Positions 18,090 to 28,933 of a DNA stretch of 29,414 nt are shown here, piece by piece (positions within the stretch are counted from its first letter, which is position 1; the number at the start of each line of letters is the position of its first letter). The notes under the pieces are model-generated. The model saw only the letters and a list, made by a program, of their open reading frames with translations, was not told the origin of the DNA and did no database searches. This DNA comes from Chrysophaeum taylorii (taxonomy: Eukaryota > Sar > Pelagophyceae > Pelagomonadales > Pelagomonadaceae): NCBI GenBank assembly GCA_029834535.1, contig JAQMWT010000085.1:1-29414 (forward strand), given 5' to 3'. The translations under genes and the position numbers were made by a program.

Positions 18090-19166
18090 CGTTCTCCGTG
18101 GCTCGAGGCCGCCTAACAGCGACCCCTCGCTCGTTGATCACCAAAGCCACAAGCTCCAGGGGGGCTCACCATGTGGATACCCTCGAGGATACGGAGAGCT
18201 TTCCATGGTGCGGGTGCAGCTTGCCGCGCTTCGTGCCGGCGATCTTGGTTATACTAGTACAAAATTCGGCTTCGGTTGCTCGTGCCGCACCCTTCCTCCC
18301 GCACCAAGGACACCGATGAGCCAGCGCAAGCGCCCCTTCCTCCACCGAATCGGTCGCAAGAGCGCAGGCGGTTAGGAAGCAACACTACACTACACTCGCG
18401 GCGACGTGGTCTCCGCGCGGGTTGAGGTCTGCCGCGCGTGCTCTCGGGTTCCTCGATCCGGATCAGCACCCAAGAGGAGGGCGACACGGAAGCCCTACAC
18501 GTCGGACACCGCCGCAACCGACCGTCGGCGAGACGCGCGAGCAGCAAGCCGCAACAACACCGAGAGCGCGCGAGAGCGCGTGCTCGGACGCTCGACCACG
18601 AGCTGCGGTCGATGTCGGCGGCGGGTCGCCGAGCCCTCGACCGTCGCGCGAACCGCACGTCGGTGGTCGACGGGGTTGGTACGCCCAACATCGACGGGAC
18701 CAACAAAGCTCCGAAACACTTCGCCTGCTCCTCGCCGCCCGCGCAGGCAGCGGCCGCGCGGAATTCGGGCTTCTCGGACGTCGTCGCGCGAAGGCCTTCG
18801 GCGCGGCCGCCCGGTCGCGCCGCCCGGCAGCGGCCAGAGCTCGCGACGTCGGGGCGCGCGGCGGCCCTCGGCGCGGCCGCCCGGTCGCGCCGCCCGGCAG
18901 CGGCCAGAGCTCGCGACGTCGGGGCGCGCGGCGGCCCTCGGCGGTCGCCCGGCCTCCGGGGTGGTCGGGCGCCTTCGCGCGGACCGAGGGGCGGAGGACG
19001 CGATACCTCGGATTCCGAAAAGTTGGGACGGCTTCCGTTCCGCGGGACGAGTTCGCCCCACAGCCTCGCGGCGCAGGGAGGGACGGGTAAGCCTTCGCGG
19101 CGACAAGTAGACCGGGGTTATACGCTCTAGGTATATGTCCGGGGTTGTGACAACTGGAATGGGGCG
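18090..19166. other. GC-rich stretch without a recognisable gene
   Basis: Long frames are open on both strands at 18400-19110, but they overlap, consist of Arg/Ala/Pro/Gly-rich low complexity and show no motif. This is the expected artefact of very high GC. A 70-bp perfect tandem duplication lies at 18801-18940. Confidence 0.5.
18801..18940 (+). repeat. 70-bp tandem duplication
   Basis: The unit beginning GCGCGGCCGCCCGGTCGCGC at 18801 is repeated without change at 18871, and the second copy ends at 18940. The length is not a multiple of three. Confidence 0.9.
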
Positions 19167-22100
19167 TTACTCTAGCGATAAGGGAATGACGTAGGGATAC
19201 TGGATACGTGGTGCAGGGGTAAGTGTCATAGCTTCCTCACACAGGTGCTGGAAAAGAAAGAAAAGGGAAAAGGGGTAAGTGAGGTCCTCACACAGGTGCT
19301 GGAAAAGAAAGAAAAGGAAGAAGGAAAAAAAAAGGGTAAGTGAGACGCTCACAGAGCGGGTGATGTGTTGGAGATCAATGATGTGGTTGCGATGATATTC
19401 GGCGGTGCTGTAGAAGCGAATATCAATATGGCGGGTGCGCCGCGTGAGACATTGAAGACGGACTTGGGTGACGGTGGTGCTATTATCGACATACATTGGT
19501 ACCGTGAGACGAGGGAGATCAAAGTCATCAAAAAGTTTGAGAAGCCAAGAGAGCTCAGCAGTAGCGGCGTAGCGAGCGAGCAATTCAGCTTCAAAAGAGG
19601 AGCGGGCGAGGAGGTACTGCGAGCGGGAGCAGTAGGCTATCATATAGCCATCAAGGAGAAAACAAAAGCCAGTAGTGGAGTGGCGGTCATCAGGGTCGTC
19701 GGCCCAGCTGGAGTCGGAATAACCACAGAGACGAAGGGCAGAATCGCGACCTAGAACAAGGGCAAGATCCTGAGAACCGTTGAGATAACGCAGAGTGTGG
19801 GATAAAGCGTGCCAGTGGGGTTTACCAGGATTGTGTGAAAAACGCGCACACTGATTGACGGACCAAGTGATATCAGGGCGAGTCATGATGGAGATAAATA
19901 AAACACAGCCAACAATACGACGAAAAGGGATGCGTGCCATGAAGACGTGATCGGAAGAGCCAGGAGCAGGACAATCAGCCGCAGAAAGATGAAGACCTTT
20001 GGGAGCGGGTGTCAGTTCTGGTTTACAGTTGATGAAGCGATGTTCGGTAAGGATTTCACGGATAGCATGGGATTGGTCGATAGCGAGCGTGCGACGTGGG
20101 CGATCACGCGTAATGCGGAGTCCAGCGTAAGTGGTTAGATCAAGCTCGTTGACGTCAGTGAAGGTTCGGAAACGGAGGAAGAAGGCTTGGTAATGGCCAA
20201 GGCAATGACGAGGATGCGCCGCAAGAAGATCATCAACGACAAGAACGAGACGTAGAACAACGGTAAAATTAAGCACGAGCTTGTAACTGCAAGTGTCACC
20301 ATATCCACGGACGAAACCATAATCGTTTACAATAAAGCGTTCCAAATAAAGCCACCAATTACGACAAGCTTGGTTGCAACCATACCAAGAGCGACGGAGC
20401 TTGTAAACGATTTAGGAACCATCGGTGGGTTGGCGAGGAGCATAGCCTTCGGGTGGCCAGACATAGATGTCTTCGTCAAAGGGAGCTTGGATAAAAGCGG
20501 AGCTGACATCCAACTTGTGCAAATCCCAGTCATGAAAAGCAACAAAAGTTAGAAAGAAACGGATGGTGACGATGCTGGCAACAGGCGAGTATGTATCGTG
20601 ATAATCAATGCCGTGAACCTGGGTGTAACCGCGGACAACAAAGCGAGCCTTGTACGATTTGAAGCGGCCAGATTCATACTTCTTGCGGAGGATCCGCTTG
20701 AGGGTACAGATGTTGCCAGAAAAAGTCGAAGGAACGCGAACAACATCCCAGCAACCAAGCTGACCGTGGGAATGATATTCTTTGGCGATGGCTTGCAACC
20801 AGCCAGGACGCTCTGGATTTGTCTGAGCTAAAGCTTCGCGTAAATGGGTGGAAGTGATATTTTGATCGTCAATGTATGAATACTGAGAGGTTTCTTCGGA
20901 AGCAGAGTAATGAACATGGACAGCATGGGGATCAACAGTGGTATGAGCTAGACAAAGGGGAAGGAAGACATAATGAACTAACAAACGAAAGCTAGAATAA
21001 GAGACATACAGAGAGTGACAGGAGGAAACAGAATCGACATTGCGTTGTGTACAAACGCCAGAATGAAAGTTCGATGGTTGAGTTGGTTTTGGTGGTAATG
21101 CGCTTTGGTCGACTTTGCGCGGTCGGCCCCGTTTGGCTCGACGTAATGGTGCACGTTCCGTATTGTCCGTTGACGGTTGTGATATTGTTTCTGGGGTGAT
21201 CAGTCCCGATAAGGCCGGCTCCTGAGCATCAAAAACAGGAGACGAGGGAGCAACAGCGGAAGAAAAACGAGGGTCATAATAAAATAAGTCAGGAAGACGA
21301 GAATCCACAAGAGGAGGAGGAAGGGGTTGGGAGGACAGAGACTTACGCATAGCAAAATTCTCGTCGAAAACAGCATCAATCGAAGTATGAATAACGGGAC
21401 TAGTGGCGCGTTGAAGCAATATGCGATAACCAGGTCCGGCAGAGGGATACCCAATGAAGATACCTGTTATAGCTTTGGTAGGCCATTTGTCGCCAGTAAG
21501 AATTGCAGCAGGACAGCCCCAAACACGAAGAAAATCGACACGGGGGAGAGTTTCATGTAGCACTTCATATGGCGTCATGTAACCAGGGTTAGAGGCGTTT
21601 GGCATGCGCTCGGAGATGAAGTCAGCCGTTTCCATGGCCCAACGCCAAAAATCAGGTGGACGGTGCGCATGCACCAAAAGAGTGCGAGTAATATCAGCAG
21701 TTGCGCGATGAGAGCGTTCCACAACGCCAGAAAAAGCGTGCGCCTGTGAAGTTTTGGACTGAGCAGCAGGAGCACGTTTGAGAGCGATGTTGTTGCCCAG
21801 ACAGAAGGTTTCGAATTGGCCCATAAGAGAGCGGTCACGATCGGTGTAGATGAGGGCGATACGATATCCAAATGGGCGAACTACGGTAGACAGAAAAAGT
21901 TCGAGTTGACGAGCGTTCGTAAGTGCATCGTGTCGTGGGGCAAAGTAACGTGTGCGGCGGCGCGTATGATCATCGACAAACGTAAGGATGGTACGGTCTT
22001 GGTAAATGAAAGAAGGAACACCGGTAAACATGAGATCTGCGTGGATAATAAGATAGGGCGCAACGGCACGTGGGCGGGACAAAGTTTCGTTTGCCGGAAG

Positions 22101-23081
22101 AGAGCTGGGAGTGGATTCACGTGGTTTACGATGGCCAACATGCGCATCATGCATTTTACCTAAAGCACAAGCAGGACAAAAAGAAAGAGACGCGGAACTT
22201 GGGAAGAGCGGTGCGCCAACAGCGAGAGAAGACAAACGTCGGATATAAGAGGGACTATAGTGACCAAGACGAGCATGCCAAAGGTCGAAGGTAAGTTGGG
22301 TGCGTTGAGTCACAACGGGAAACGCACAAGGGTCATGTACGCGAGGGCAAGAAGAAAATGCCACAAAAGGTGAAACGAGGTCCGCGTAGGGCGCAGCGGT
22401 CGTATTGCCGATCCAACAGACGATCAAAAGAAGACCACAGCGACGAAGCAGGGGAATAACGTGATGCGTTTGACGGTGACGTAAAATGCGTTGCGGATGA
22501 GTAGGGCCAACATCCGGAATCGTATGACAATCGCAACCAACTTGCTCAAGGGCACGATCCGAAAGAATCCGTTTGTCACCAAGGCCAGGAGAGATGAGGG
22601 TATGCGGGAACGCGACATGGATGCCATGAGGGGCGGAAAGAGTGAGTGCAGGAGAAGGAAGACCACGATTGTCAAGAGGACCAATTGAAGGGGACGTTAA
22701 GTGAGCAGTGCCAGAACCAGAAACAGAGCCAGTGCCGATAGCAGAAGTGATGTTGTGCTGTTGAGTGTTGTCAGGGTCAGTGAAACCAGCAGGGGAATTG
22801 AAGAGATTGACGTTGGCACCGGTATCGTAGACGACGAGGCGAAGGTTGTTGCTGTGCAGGTAGTCGCGCTCACGGGCGGTGAGCAGAGCGGTAGGGGCAT
22901 TGGCGGAGGAAAGGACTTGGTGAATGGAGGGGGAGATGGAAAGAAGATGGAAATTGAAAGACGGATAGGTGGGTGTAGAAAGAGATGGGTCAGGAGGGGA
23001 GACGGCGGTGGAAGGCGGGACAGAGGGTGTGGTGGAGGGTGGCAACGCAAGAAGCGGCGGAGAGGGTTGAGAGGGGGGCAA
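19167..23081 (-). pseudogene. Copia pol: protease, integrase, RT, RNase H
   Basis: From 23081 the frame shows the protease site VVYDTGANVNLF (residues ~84-95), then integrase with its HHCC finger (LWHARLGH ... CPACALGK) and D-D-E triad (IIHADLMF, IYTDRDRSLMGQF, FSGVVERSH). The RT begins GWLQAIAKEYHSHGQLGCWD and carries KARFVVRGYTQVHGIDY and LHKLDVSSAFIQAPF. An in-frame TAA at 20412-20414 interrupts it, after which the same frame continues VYKLRRSWYGCNQA, VVDDLL (canonical YVDD) and CGYSDSSWADDPDDRHSTTG with ARSSFEAE (RNase H). It ends at 19167. The polyprotein would copy and integrate the element. The stop, the Y to V change at the RT active site and weak RNase H ends mark it as inactive. The frame is open upstream of 23081, so that methionine is not a natural start. 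Confidence 0.88.
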
Positions 23082-23697
23082 GAGTGGGATGGGGGCGGAA
23101 AGATAGTTTTGGTAGAATGGTGGATGGGGTCGAGGTGGGTATTGGGGATTGAATCGAGGTGGGTATTGGGGACGAGGCGAGGACGGGCTGCGGCTTGGGA
23201 GAGCATATAGCGCTGGCGCTTACGACAATCCTTCTGGTGATGGCCAGGAATACCACAAAAGTGACAAAGGTCAGTAGGGCGTGGGCGCTTGCGATGGAAA
23301 GAACCACGGGAAAATGGAGGCGAAGGCCGGGAACGGAAAGGTGGGCGAGGGCGAGAACGCTGTTGGGAGCGCAAAGCATTGAGACGATGAAGGCATTTAT
23401 CAGAAGGATGGTTGGTACGACCGCAAAAGTTGCAACGTTCACGATGGCGGGGACCCTCACGGAGCGTAGCATGGACAAGCGCAGACTTGGTCTGAAGATA
23501 ATCGAAAACTTTACTGTTGAGGCGATCAACGACACCATCATATGTGCGCAGTTTAGGGTCAAGTGCAATGAGATCCTTAGACAAGATCGAGTCGGGGATT
23601 TTCGTCTGAAGCAATTGCAATGCAAGAGTGTCAGGGAAATCTTGATGATGCCGAACAACTTGAACACCGGTGATGAACTTTGTGGCGGCAACTCCTG
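22697..23697 (-). pseudogene. Copia gag, C-terminal part with two zinc knuckles
   Basis: The frame is open from about 23697 (VAATKFITGVQVVRHHQDF) to a stop at 22697. Counting from the methionine at 23620, two CX2CX4HX4C knuckles occupy residues 63-76 (CNFCGRTNHPSDKC) and 119-132 (CHFCGIPGHHQKDC), separated by an Arg/Pro/Ser-rich linker. They bind the RNA genome during particle assembly. The upstream part matches the usual copia gag helical region (ALQLLQTKIPDSILSKDLIA). The N-terminal half is missing. Downstream of the knuckles the frame is a Pro/Ser-rich stretch that overlaps the pol frame by about 380 bases and is probably not translated to its end. A frame change in this proline-rich linker is needed to reach protease. 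It could be a mutation or, less likely, a recoding site. Confidence 0.82.
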
Positions 23698-24429
23698 ACC
23701 GCTAAGGCTTACACCCCCTCTCTCGAGGCTTGATACCCGTTCAACGGGACACCTTTCCCGATCTTTTTAGTGACATCATATCTCTCTTTTGTGAGAAGCA
23801 TTCTTGCTGTATTCTTGTAATTTCCTTGCTATCATATTCCATCTCTCCATCTTGTTGAGAGGCTTGGTGAGCGTGAGCAAGGTGTGTGGCGAGCTTATCC
23901 GACCCCGCGTCCGTGTTTTCCTCGTTCAGCGAGGTCTCGGACGAGTCGTGAGTACCCCCTTTGTCACCCGCGGGTCGGGAAGTTTTTTCTGTGCCGCCAT
24001 ACGTGGTGGACACGAGATCGTGCGACTACATCGGTCGCCGACGAGCGAGTGCTGCCGTACGTGTTGTATTACGAGGTCCGGATTTGTACGTGCGCCCTGA
24101 TCAAGCACACGGAGTTCCATTGGCTCGGTTTGCGTTGAGAATATACGCGAACGTTGTTTGTGTTCGTACGATCCGAGTGACGACGAACACGCGTGCGAGT
24201 TGGAAATCGCAGCGCATTCTCCCGGGAATTGATTTTGTTATAGCTGAACGATGGAAGCTGTTTACCGAGTGGGATCGCTACCCACGGGCATTTTTGAATT
24301 GCCAGCGGATTGGAATTCTGTGAGTGCTGTTTTTACAGCGACAGATATCTTTGTTGGAATCAACTTGAATTACTTCGAGTGATCGGATCCGGACGTGTTT
24401 CGAGATTCTTGATCGATGTTTAATACGGT
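23698..24429 (+). other. Leader region of the second retroelement; possible LTR and primer site
   Basis: There is no coding signal. It lies between the broken end of the copia element and the first gag ATG of the next retroelement, so it probably holds a 5' LTR or leader. TGGTGGACACGAG at about 24004 has the TGG start of a primer-binding site and could follow an LTR ending near CA (23999). Without a second LTR in the window this cannot be verified. Confidence 0.35.
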
Positions 24430-25168
24430 ATGGAGATAAACGCAGACGTGCGTGAGGAAGAATCTCCTCCAGTTCTTCCCGCCGCCCCGGAGATAGGCCG
24501 CGAGGAAGGTGAATTAAGAGAGGCCAATGCAGTCGACGTTGCTGACGTGCCCCCTGATGTGCCTCCGGATGCTGCCATTTTTTCGCCGTTGAGTCCAACG
24601 ACTCCGGATCGTGGCGAGCGTGTTACTATTGAGCGCGGATCTGCAGCCCGAAGTCGACTTCGTGAAGACCTCGAGCGGAGACGTCGCGAAAATGAACGAT
24701 TAGTTGAGCTTTCACGAACGATTAGTTGAGCTCTTCGCTCGTGAAAGGGCTGAAGCGAAAGAGGAAGCGGCTCGACGAGAAGTTGATATGCTCAATGATG
24801 CATTACAGAAAGAGATCGAGACCTCGAAGACCCTACGCGAAGAGGCTGAACGATTTCGTCGTGAACGAGATGAATTGTTAGCCGAACGTACGCGTCGGGA
24901 GAGTAGCCGCGAACGACCCGTGAGTCGACCCGAACCGGAAACGCCCGTGAGGCCGCCTGAACCGGAAAGGAACACTGAAACGGGGAATGAACCTCCGCCC
25001 CGAGTGGATACGGAGAATGAGGGTAGGGCGGACATTGAGAATGAAAGTACGAAAATTTTACGGGAATTATCGCGGGGAATATCGCAGACGGTTGCCAACG
25101 CCTTCGAAAAGGGCAACTTGAGCCGATCCCATCGACCCACTTCCAGTTTGAAGCCTGATAACTTCAAA
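24430..25168 (+). pseudogene. Gag N-terminal part of a gypsy-like retroelement
   Basis: The ATG at 24430 opens MEINADVREEESPPVLPAAP, followed by an acidic and Pro-rich stretch and then a charged segment that looks like a coiled coil (LREDLERRRRENERLVEL, ERAEAKEEAARREVDMLNDA). A 17-bp sequence, GAACGATTAGTTGAGCT, occurs at 24694 and 24716. This 22-base duplication shifts the frame, and without it the heptad-like stretch would be continuous. The second frame continues to SSLKPDNFK at 25168, where the Helitron-like copy 6 interrupts it. The protein continues at 26200. I infer a structural capsid precursor from the position and from the downstream half. No sequence motif in this part is diagnostic. 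Confidence 0.6.
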
Positions 25169-26199
25169 CAAGTGCAGGCCAGTAAGTTCACCTAGTCCCA
25201 ATCTCTAACCCCAGTAAGTTCACCTGGTCCCAGTAAGTTTCATATAAGTTCACCTGGTCAGTAAGTTCACCTAGCTCACACCAACTCCTTTGAGCTCGTC
25301 GCTCTCGCCTCCGCCAATCTAAGCTGCTTCGATCCGCACGCGCCGCCCACCTTTGAGTGAGTTTACTCTAAAAACCCTTTGCTCTAAAACCCCAGTATGT
25401 TCACCTGGTTCCAGTAAGTTCACCTGGTCACTATATTCACCTATCCCAATCTCAAACCCCAGTTAGTTCACCTGGTCCCAGTAAGTTCACCTACAGTGCG
25501 CGTGTAGACGCCGGGAGGGGGCTTATCGGTATTGCGGAGCACGTGTGAGGTAGGGTGGAGTCGTCGACTCAGAAGAGCATATTCTCGGGGTTGCCGATCG
25601 ACAGAGAGCCACGTAGAGCTGGACGTGACAGAAGACGGGCTTGTGGGCAAGAGGACGCCGACCTCGCGGGGCGTCTGGCCCTGGCTCTTGGTGATCGTTT
25701 GGCGTCGGCGGGCCTTACGGGATACAGGTTGGAGGAGCCTCGGTGACAACGACACGATCGATCACGTATCTGGTACCGTTGCAGTGGCCGTGCGACGGGT
25801 CGAGGTTGCGAAGACTTTAAGCTCGCGATCAAAGTCAGCATGCCGTTGGTTGTCAGGGAGTTCAAAACTCGACTGTAAAGAGCGAGGCGTCGGCTTCCGA
25901 CCCAACCTAGTCGGCCGAAAAGAACTCCGACGCCTCGTCTTCGGGAAAAAAAGGCCGCGGTCATGCGCGCGTTGTCAGCATCGACAACATCGTTTCGACG
26001 GGGCGTGAGAATGGCGCGCTGAAAGAGCCGCCGCGGGTCGTGGAAATAGTCTGCGAGGTCGCCGTAGACGGCTTGGAGGATCACTGTCTGGCTCTCGCGC
26101 CTACCTGATCCTTACTCTCGCGCCAATCTGATCCTTACCCTAAATCGAGGGACAAACAAACAAACAAACAGACAAACATCTGTCGATTAGTAGTTAAGA
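25169..26199 (-). mobile_element. Helitron-like element, copy 6, inserted in gag (1031 bp)
   Basis: On the minus strand it starts TCTTAACTACTAATCG at 26199 and ends CCTGCACTTG at 25169, followed by host T. It has the short GTTTGTCTG tract, CTCGATTTAGGGTAAGGAT, the helicase remnant (25494-26087) and the subterminal GGTGAACTTACTGG array (25173-25493). Removing exactly this interval joins gag AAC-TTC-AAA to CTC-GTC-ATC in one frame with no target duplication. One base (C) is ambiguous at the junction. It is the cleanest definition of the family's ends in the window. Confidence 0.8.
25494..26087 (-). pseudogene. PIF1/Helitron helicase C-terminal remnant, copy 6
   Basis: LQAVYGDLADYFHDPRRLF, QRAILTPRRNDVVDADNARM, then GDEASEFFSAD and LNSLTTNGM in different frames, the NGTRYVIDRV-type block, RRRQTITKSQGQTPREVGV and QLYVALCRS. 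There is an extra base pair or two near LLPTSP, where copies 2 and 4 read LLPKPVF or LLAKPVF. The same internal deletion and the same S to C change in motif VI recur as in copies 2 and 4. It carries no Rep domain and could not drive its own movement, so mobility must have come from a full-length relative elsewhere in the genome. Confidence 0.75.
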
Positions 26200-27861
26200 C
26201 TCGTCATCGACGGCCGAGACCAACGGCAATTCAATTTGGATTCGGCGGCGATGATGCATACTTTAGCAGATGACCATTACTCGGTCGAGAAATTACGTTA
26301 CTTGCTACCTGTGCATCTACGGGACACCGTTGCACCAATTTTTGAGGAACACTTGCAGAAATACGAGGAGCTCTGCGATGAGCTACCACACGGTCCGTCG
26401 TTTTACTTGAAATTAGATATTGACGATGAAGAGCATGGAGTCTCGGTTCGTCGTATCCGTCGTCTTAACATGACGTATTGCGACAAGATTTTGGATTATT
26501 TTAGATCGACTTGCCGACCTCCACGCTCGCAGCAGGAGCTGCTTGACAAGCTGCGGAAGGTCATCCAGGCTTCAGTTCCGAAGAAGTCTGGGGAGCGGCA
26601 CGTCCAAACGTACTGTACCCGATTCCAATCTGAAGCCTTGGAGTTTTGTTCCGTGTCCAGCCGCACGATGGATGATGTCGATATCCTCGACCAGCTTATC
26701 AGTGGATTGACGTCCAAGGAGTTGAGGACCCGTGTGCGGACTATGAGGAGCGGACATCCTGATAGTTGCGTGACTTTTAAGTCGATGGTAGCGCTTATTA
26801 CGCGGCTCGAGAACGACTTACGAAAGTTGATGGAGGAGGAGAAGGACCAAGGCCCACCTAATCCGAAATCGAATAAACCGCCGCGAGGGCGGGGAGGTCG
26901 AGCTATGGCCTCCGATCAACAAGTCAAGCAAGATGCGGATAAACCGTCTGGGAATACGGATCCGCTGATTTTACGAGATCCTTTTTTGTGGGGCAAGAGA
27001 ACGTGCCCGCACTGTGGGTTCTTCTGGACCACCCATGATGAAGATGAACACGGAAATCGCGTAGTTTGCAACCGCGATCCGGATCGTTACTACTGTGCGA
27101 TGTGGAAAAGAATTTGTAAGCAGAAGAAGCAGCCCATATCGCGGTCCGATTGGGCAAAGCGCGATGATGCATCTAATGCGAACGCCACGCACGGATCGGA
27201 GCCTTCTAATGAAATTCAAACGGCCCTCACCGATCTTGGAACCACAATGGCGACCATGGTGAGCGAGGTCAGAAGCATCAAGGATACTACGTCGCTTTCT
27301 ACACGACAGCGAGACGGACGATCACCTTCTAGACGATCGTCACGCCGACATCGAAGCCAGAGCCCTAATCGAAAAGCCCATACTGCTCAAGACAGCCCGA
27401 GTCCTTGCCGTCACCGGAGCTCTAGTCGCAATTCGCGCCGGCGCCGACGTCATCGACGTTACGATGACGAGTATGACGGAGGCAGATATCAGGATAGTTC
27501 GGGACATTCGAGCGCATCTTTCGCGTTCCAATCTTTACGCGACGCGCCGCCAATGTCGGGGGTTGTCTTTTACCCGACGGCGCGCCCTGCCCGAGTCTCC
27601 GATGATGTTGCCGATGTCGCTGTGACGAGCAGCCATTGTTTGCAACAGGAGCAACATACCACCAACGCTCGGATCGTTCGGTTGCCTTCTACATCGTATG
27701 TGGAAGCAATGTCAGATGCTACTTGGGATTCTCCGCACTACTGGGGAGACTCAGACTCGGAGACCGACGAACCCATGCCGCAGGTTCCAGTGACCCCCAT
27801 TCGTCAATGTGCATGTCTTGCAGGGCAGTTCACGATGATGACGTTAGACCTTTCGAGTTGA
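26200..27861 (+). pseudogene. Gag C-terminal part with zinc-binding motif and RS-rich tail
   Basis: The frame resumes at CTC (26200) and ends with TGA at 27859-27861. Residues counted from 26236: 1-200 are helical and contain a retrotransposon-gag-like core (YFRSTCRPPRSQQELLDKL, YCTRFQSEALEFC, LDQLISGLTSKELRTRV). At 257-260 lies CPHC, followed by H267, H272 and C278, a candidate zinc-binding cluster unlike the usual CCHC knuckle. At about 355-400 there is an Arg/Ser-rich basic segment (SPSRRSSRRHRSQSPNRK) suited to nucleic-acid binding. The frame is open over 1662 bases, much longer than its neighbours, so this half was inactivated late, apparently by the Helitron insertion upstream. The gypsy/Metaviridae-like assignment rests on gene order and the following protease, not on RT, which lies outside the window. 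Confidence 0.68.
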
Positions 27862-27886
27862 CGTCGGGGACGACGTCTTTTCCTAC

Positions 27887-28933
27887 GTGGCCCCCCGAGA
27901 CCGTTTTAGCCGATGTTTTAGCCGATACATTTTTGTCGCAGCAGAGCAGACCACGGCGGCGCCGATGGAGGAGAAGTTGACGGGAATGTCCGATTTGTGG
28001 ACGAGAAACGATTACCAAGAGATAAAGGAGGAGATTATGTGCCTCCGATTGAGAAGTGTCAGAATTTGTTGTCAGCGAAACTGGGGAATGAAAAGCAGCC
28101 GAAGCGACGAGCGCCAATATAGATTCAGCGGCGAGATGTGTACGCCAGATATAGCAGCGGTGACGATGCAGATTCCGGGCGATGCGAAACCGGAGATACG
28201 ATGTCATCACACTGCACTGTCGCCGAGCGATGGGGAAAAGATCGAGCAAGACCTCATCACCATCGGCTGCCTGGACCCTGGTACACTTACGTTTATAGTG
28301 GGTCATATTTATAGACGACGAGACGGGCCGAAGTTCGCAACGACTTTAGGCGTGGATGGAATGGCGGATGTTTCTTATATTTGTCGTGGGATGGTTGAAA
28401 AACTGGAAAAGGATAGCATCATCATTGACCGGGGCGATCTTCCAGTCGAGCGCACGTATGGATCAGGATTGAACAAAACGACTATCCACCAATGGGTCGC
28501 ATTGCGGATTGCGCTTGCGGACGACGTTGCCGTTCCAGTTGTTGCTATTGTGTGTACTATCATCTATTTTGCTGGGAGCGCGCGATATTCGGGTGTTTGG
28601 AGCCATAGTGGATTACCCGCGGAATCGCATTGCGTTCTACGCACAACTTACGGGCGCAAGAAGTTAAAGGTGCAGGATCGACGAGTAGATTCTCCGATTT
28701 TGACGTTCAGAACAACTTATGACGAGAGCAATCCCGTGGTAGTTCAGGTTTGCGGGACAACAGCACCATGCGATGCAACAAAGCCTGACACAGTTGAGAA
28801 CCGAGTCTACGCTCGCTTGTGCAAGATTGCAGACCTCCAACGTCCACCGCCGAAACGAGCGGGAGCTTCGACGACTTGGGAGTTCCCTCAGTTACGCCTT
28901 CTCAAAGTTCGAACAGCGATGCCTATGAAGTGA
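27887..28933 (+). pseudogene. Retropepsin-like aspartic protease region, degenerate active site
   Basis: The frame differs from gag and follows its stop by 25 bases. TFIVGHIYRRRDGPKFATTL leads to GVDGMADVSYICRGMVEKL (Asp at residue 157). In retropepsins this reads xxDTGA or DSGAdvS.I, so the catalytic Asp is kept but the T/S-G after it is replaced by G-M. A second strand pattern follows (LRIALADDVAVPVVAIV) but no clear ALIG-like hydrophobic-Gly motif. The first ~80 residues are of doubtful frame: an alternative frame (DYVPPIEKCQNLLSAKLGNE) looks equally protein-like around 28030-28110, pointing to indels. Together with the Pro/Ser-rich C-terminus it matches the region between gag and RT in gypsy-like elements. 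Confidence 0.5.

Larger units (their letters stand above)
19167..23697 (-). mobile_element. Ty1/copia LTR retrotransposon, 5'-truncated, degenerate
   Basis: On the minus strand the order is gag zinc knuckles, protease, integrase, reverse transcriptase, RNase H, which is the copia (Pseudoviridae) order. The 5' part of gag and any 5' LTR are missing: homology starts at about 23697. After RNase H the frame runs into a pyrimidine-rich region in which a block reading CTCACACAGGTGCTGG on the plus strand occurs twice (near 19233 and 19289). I could not identify a 3' LTR by matching ends. Confidence 0.88.

Noticed and set aside
18406..19130. Several 200-234 codon frames on both strands
   Set aside because: They are open together in multiple phases because stops are rare at this GC content. 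The content is low-complexity and includes a 70-bp duplication that is not a multiple of three.
22700..23090. Programmed gag-pol frameshift site in the copia element
   Set aside because: The frame change falls in a proline-rich linker with no clear slippery site, and the element has other inactivating changes, so mutation is the simpler reading.
24004..24021. Primer-binding site proving a 5' LTR
   Set aside because: It starts TGGTGGA, which fits many tRNA 3' ends, but no matching second LTR is visible, so it is only mentioned as a possibility.
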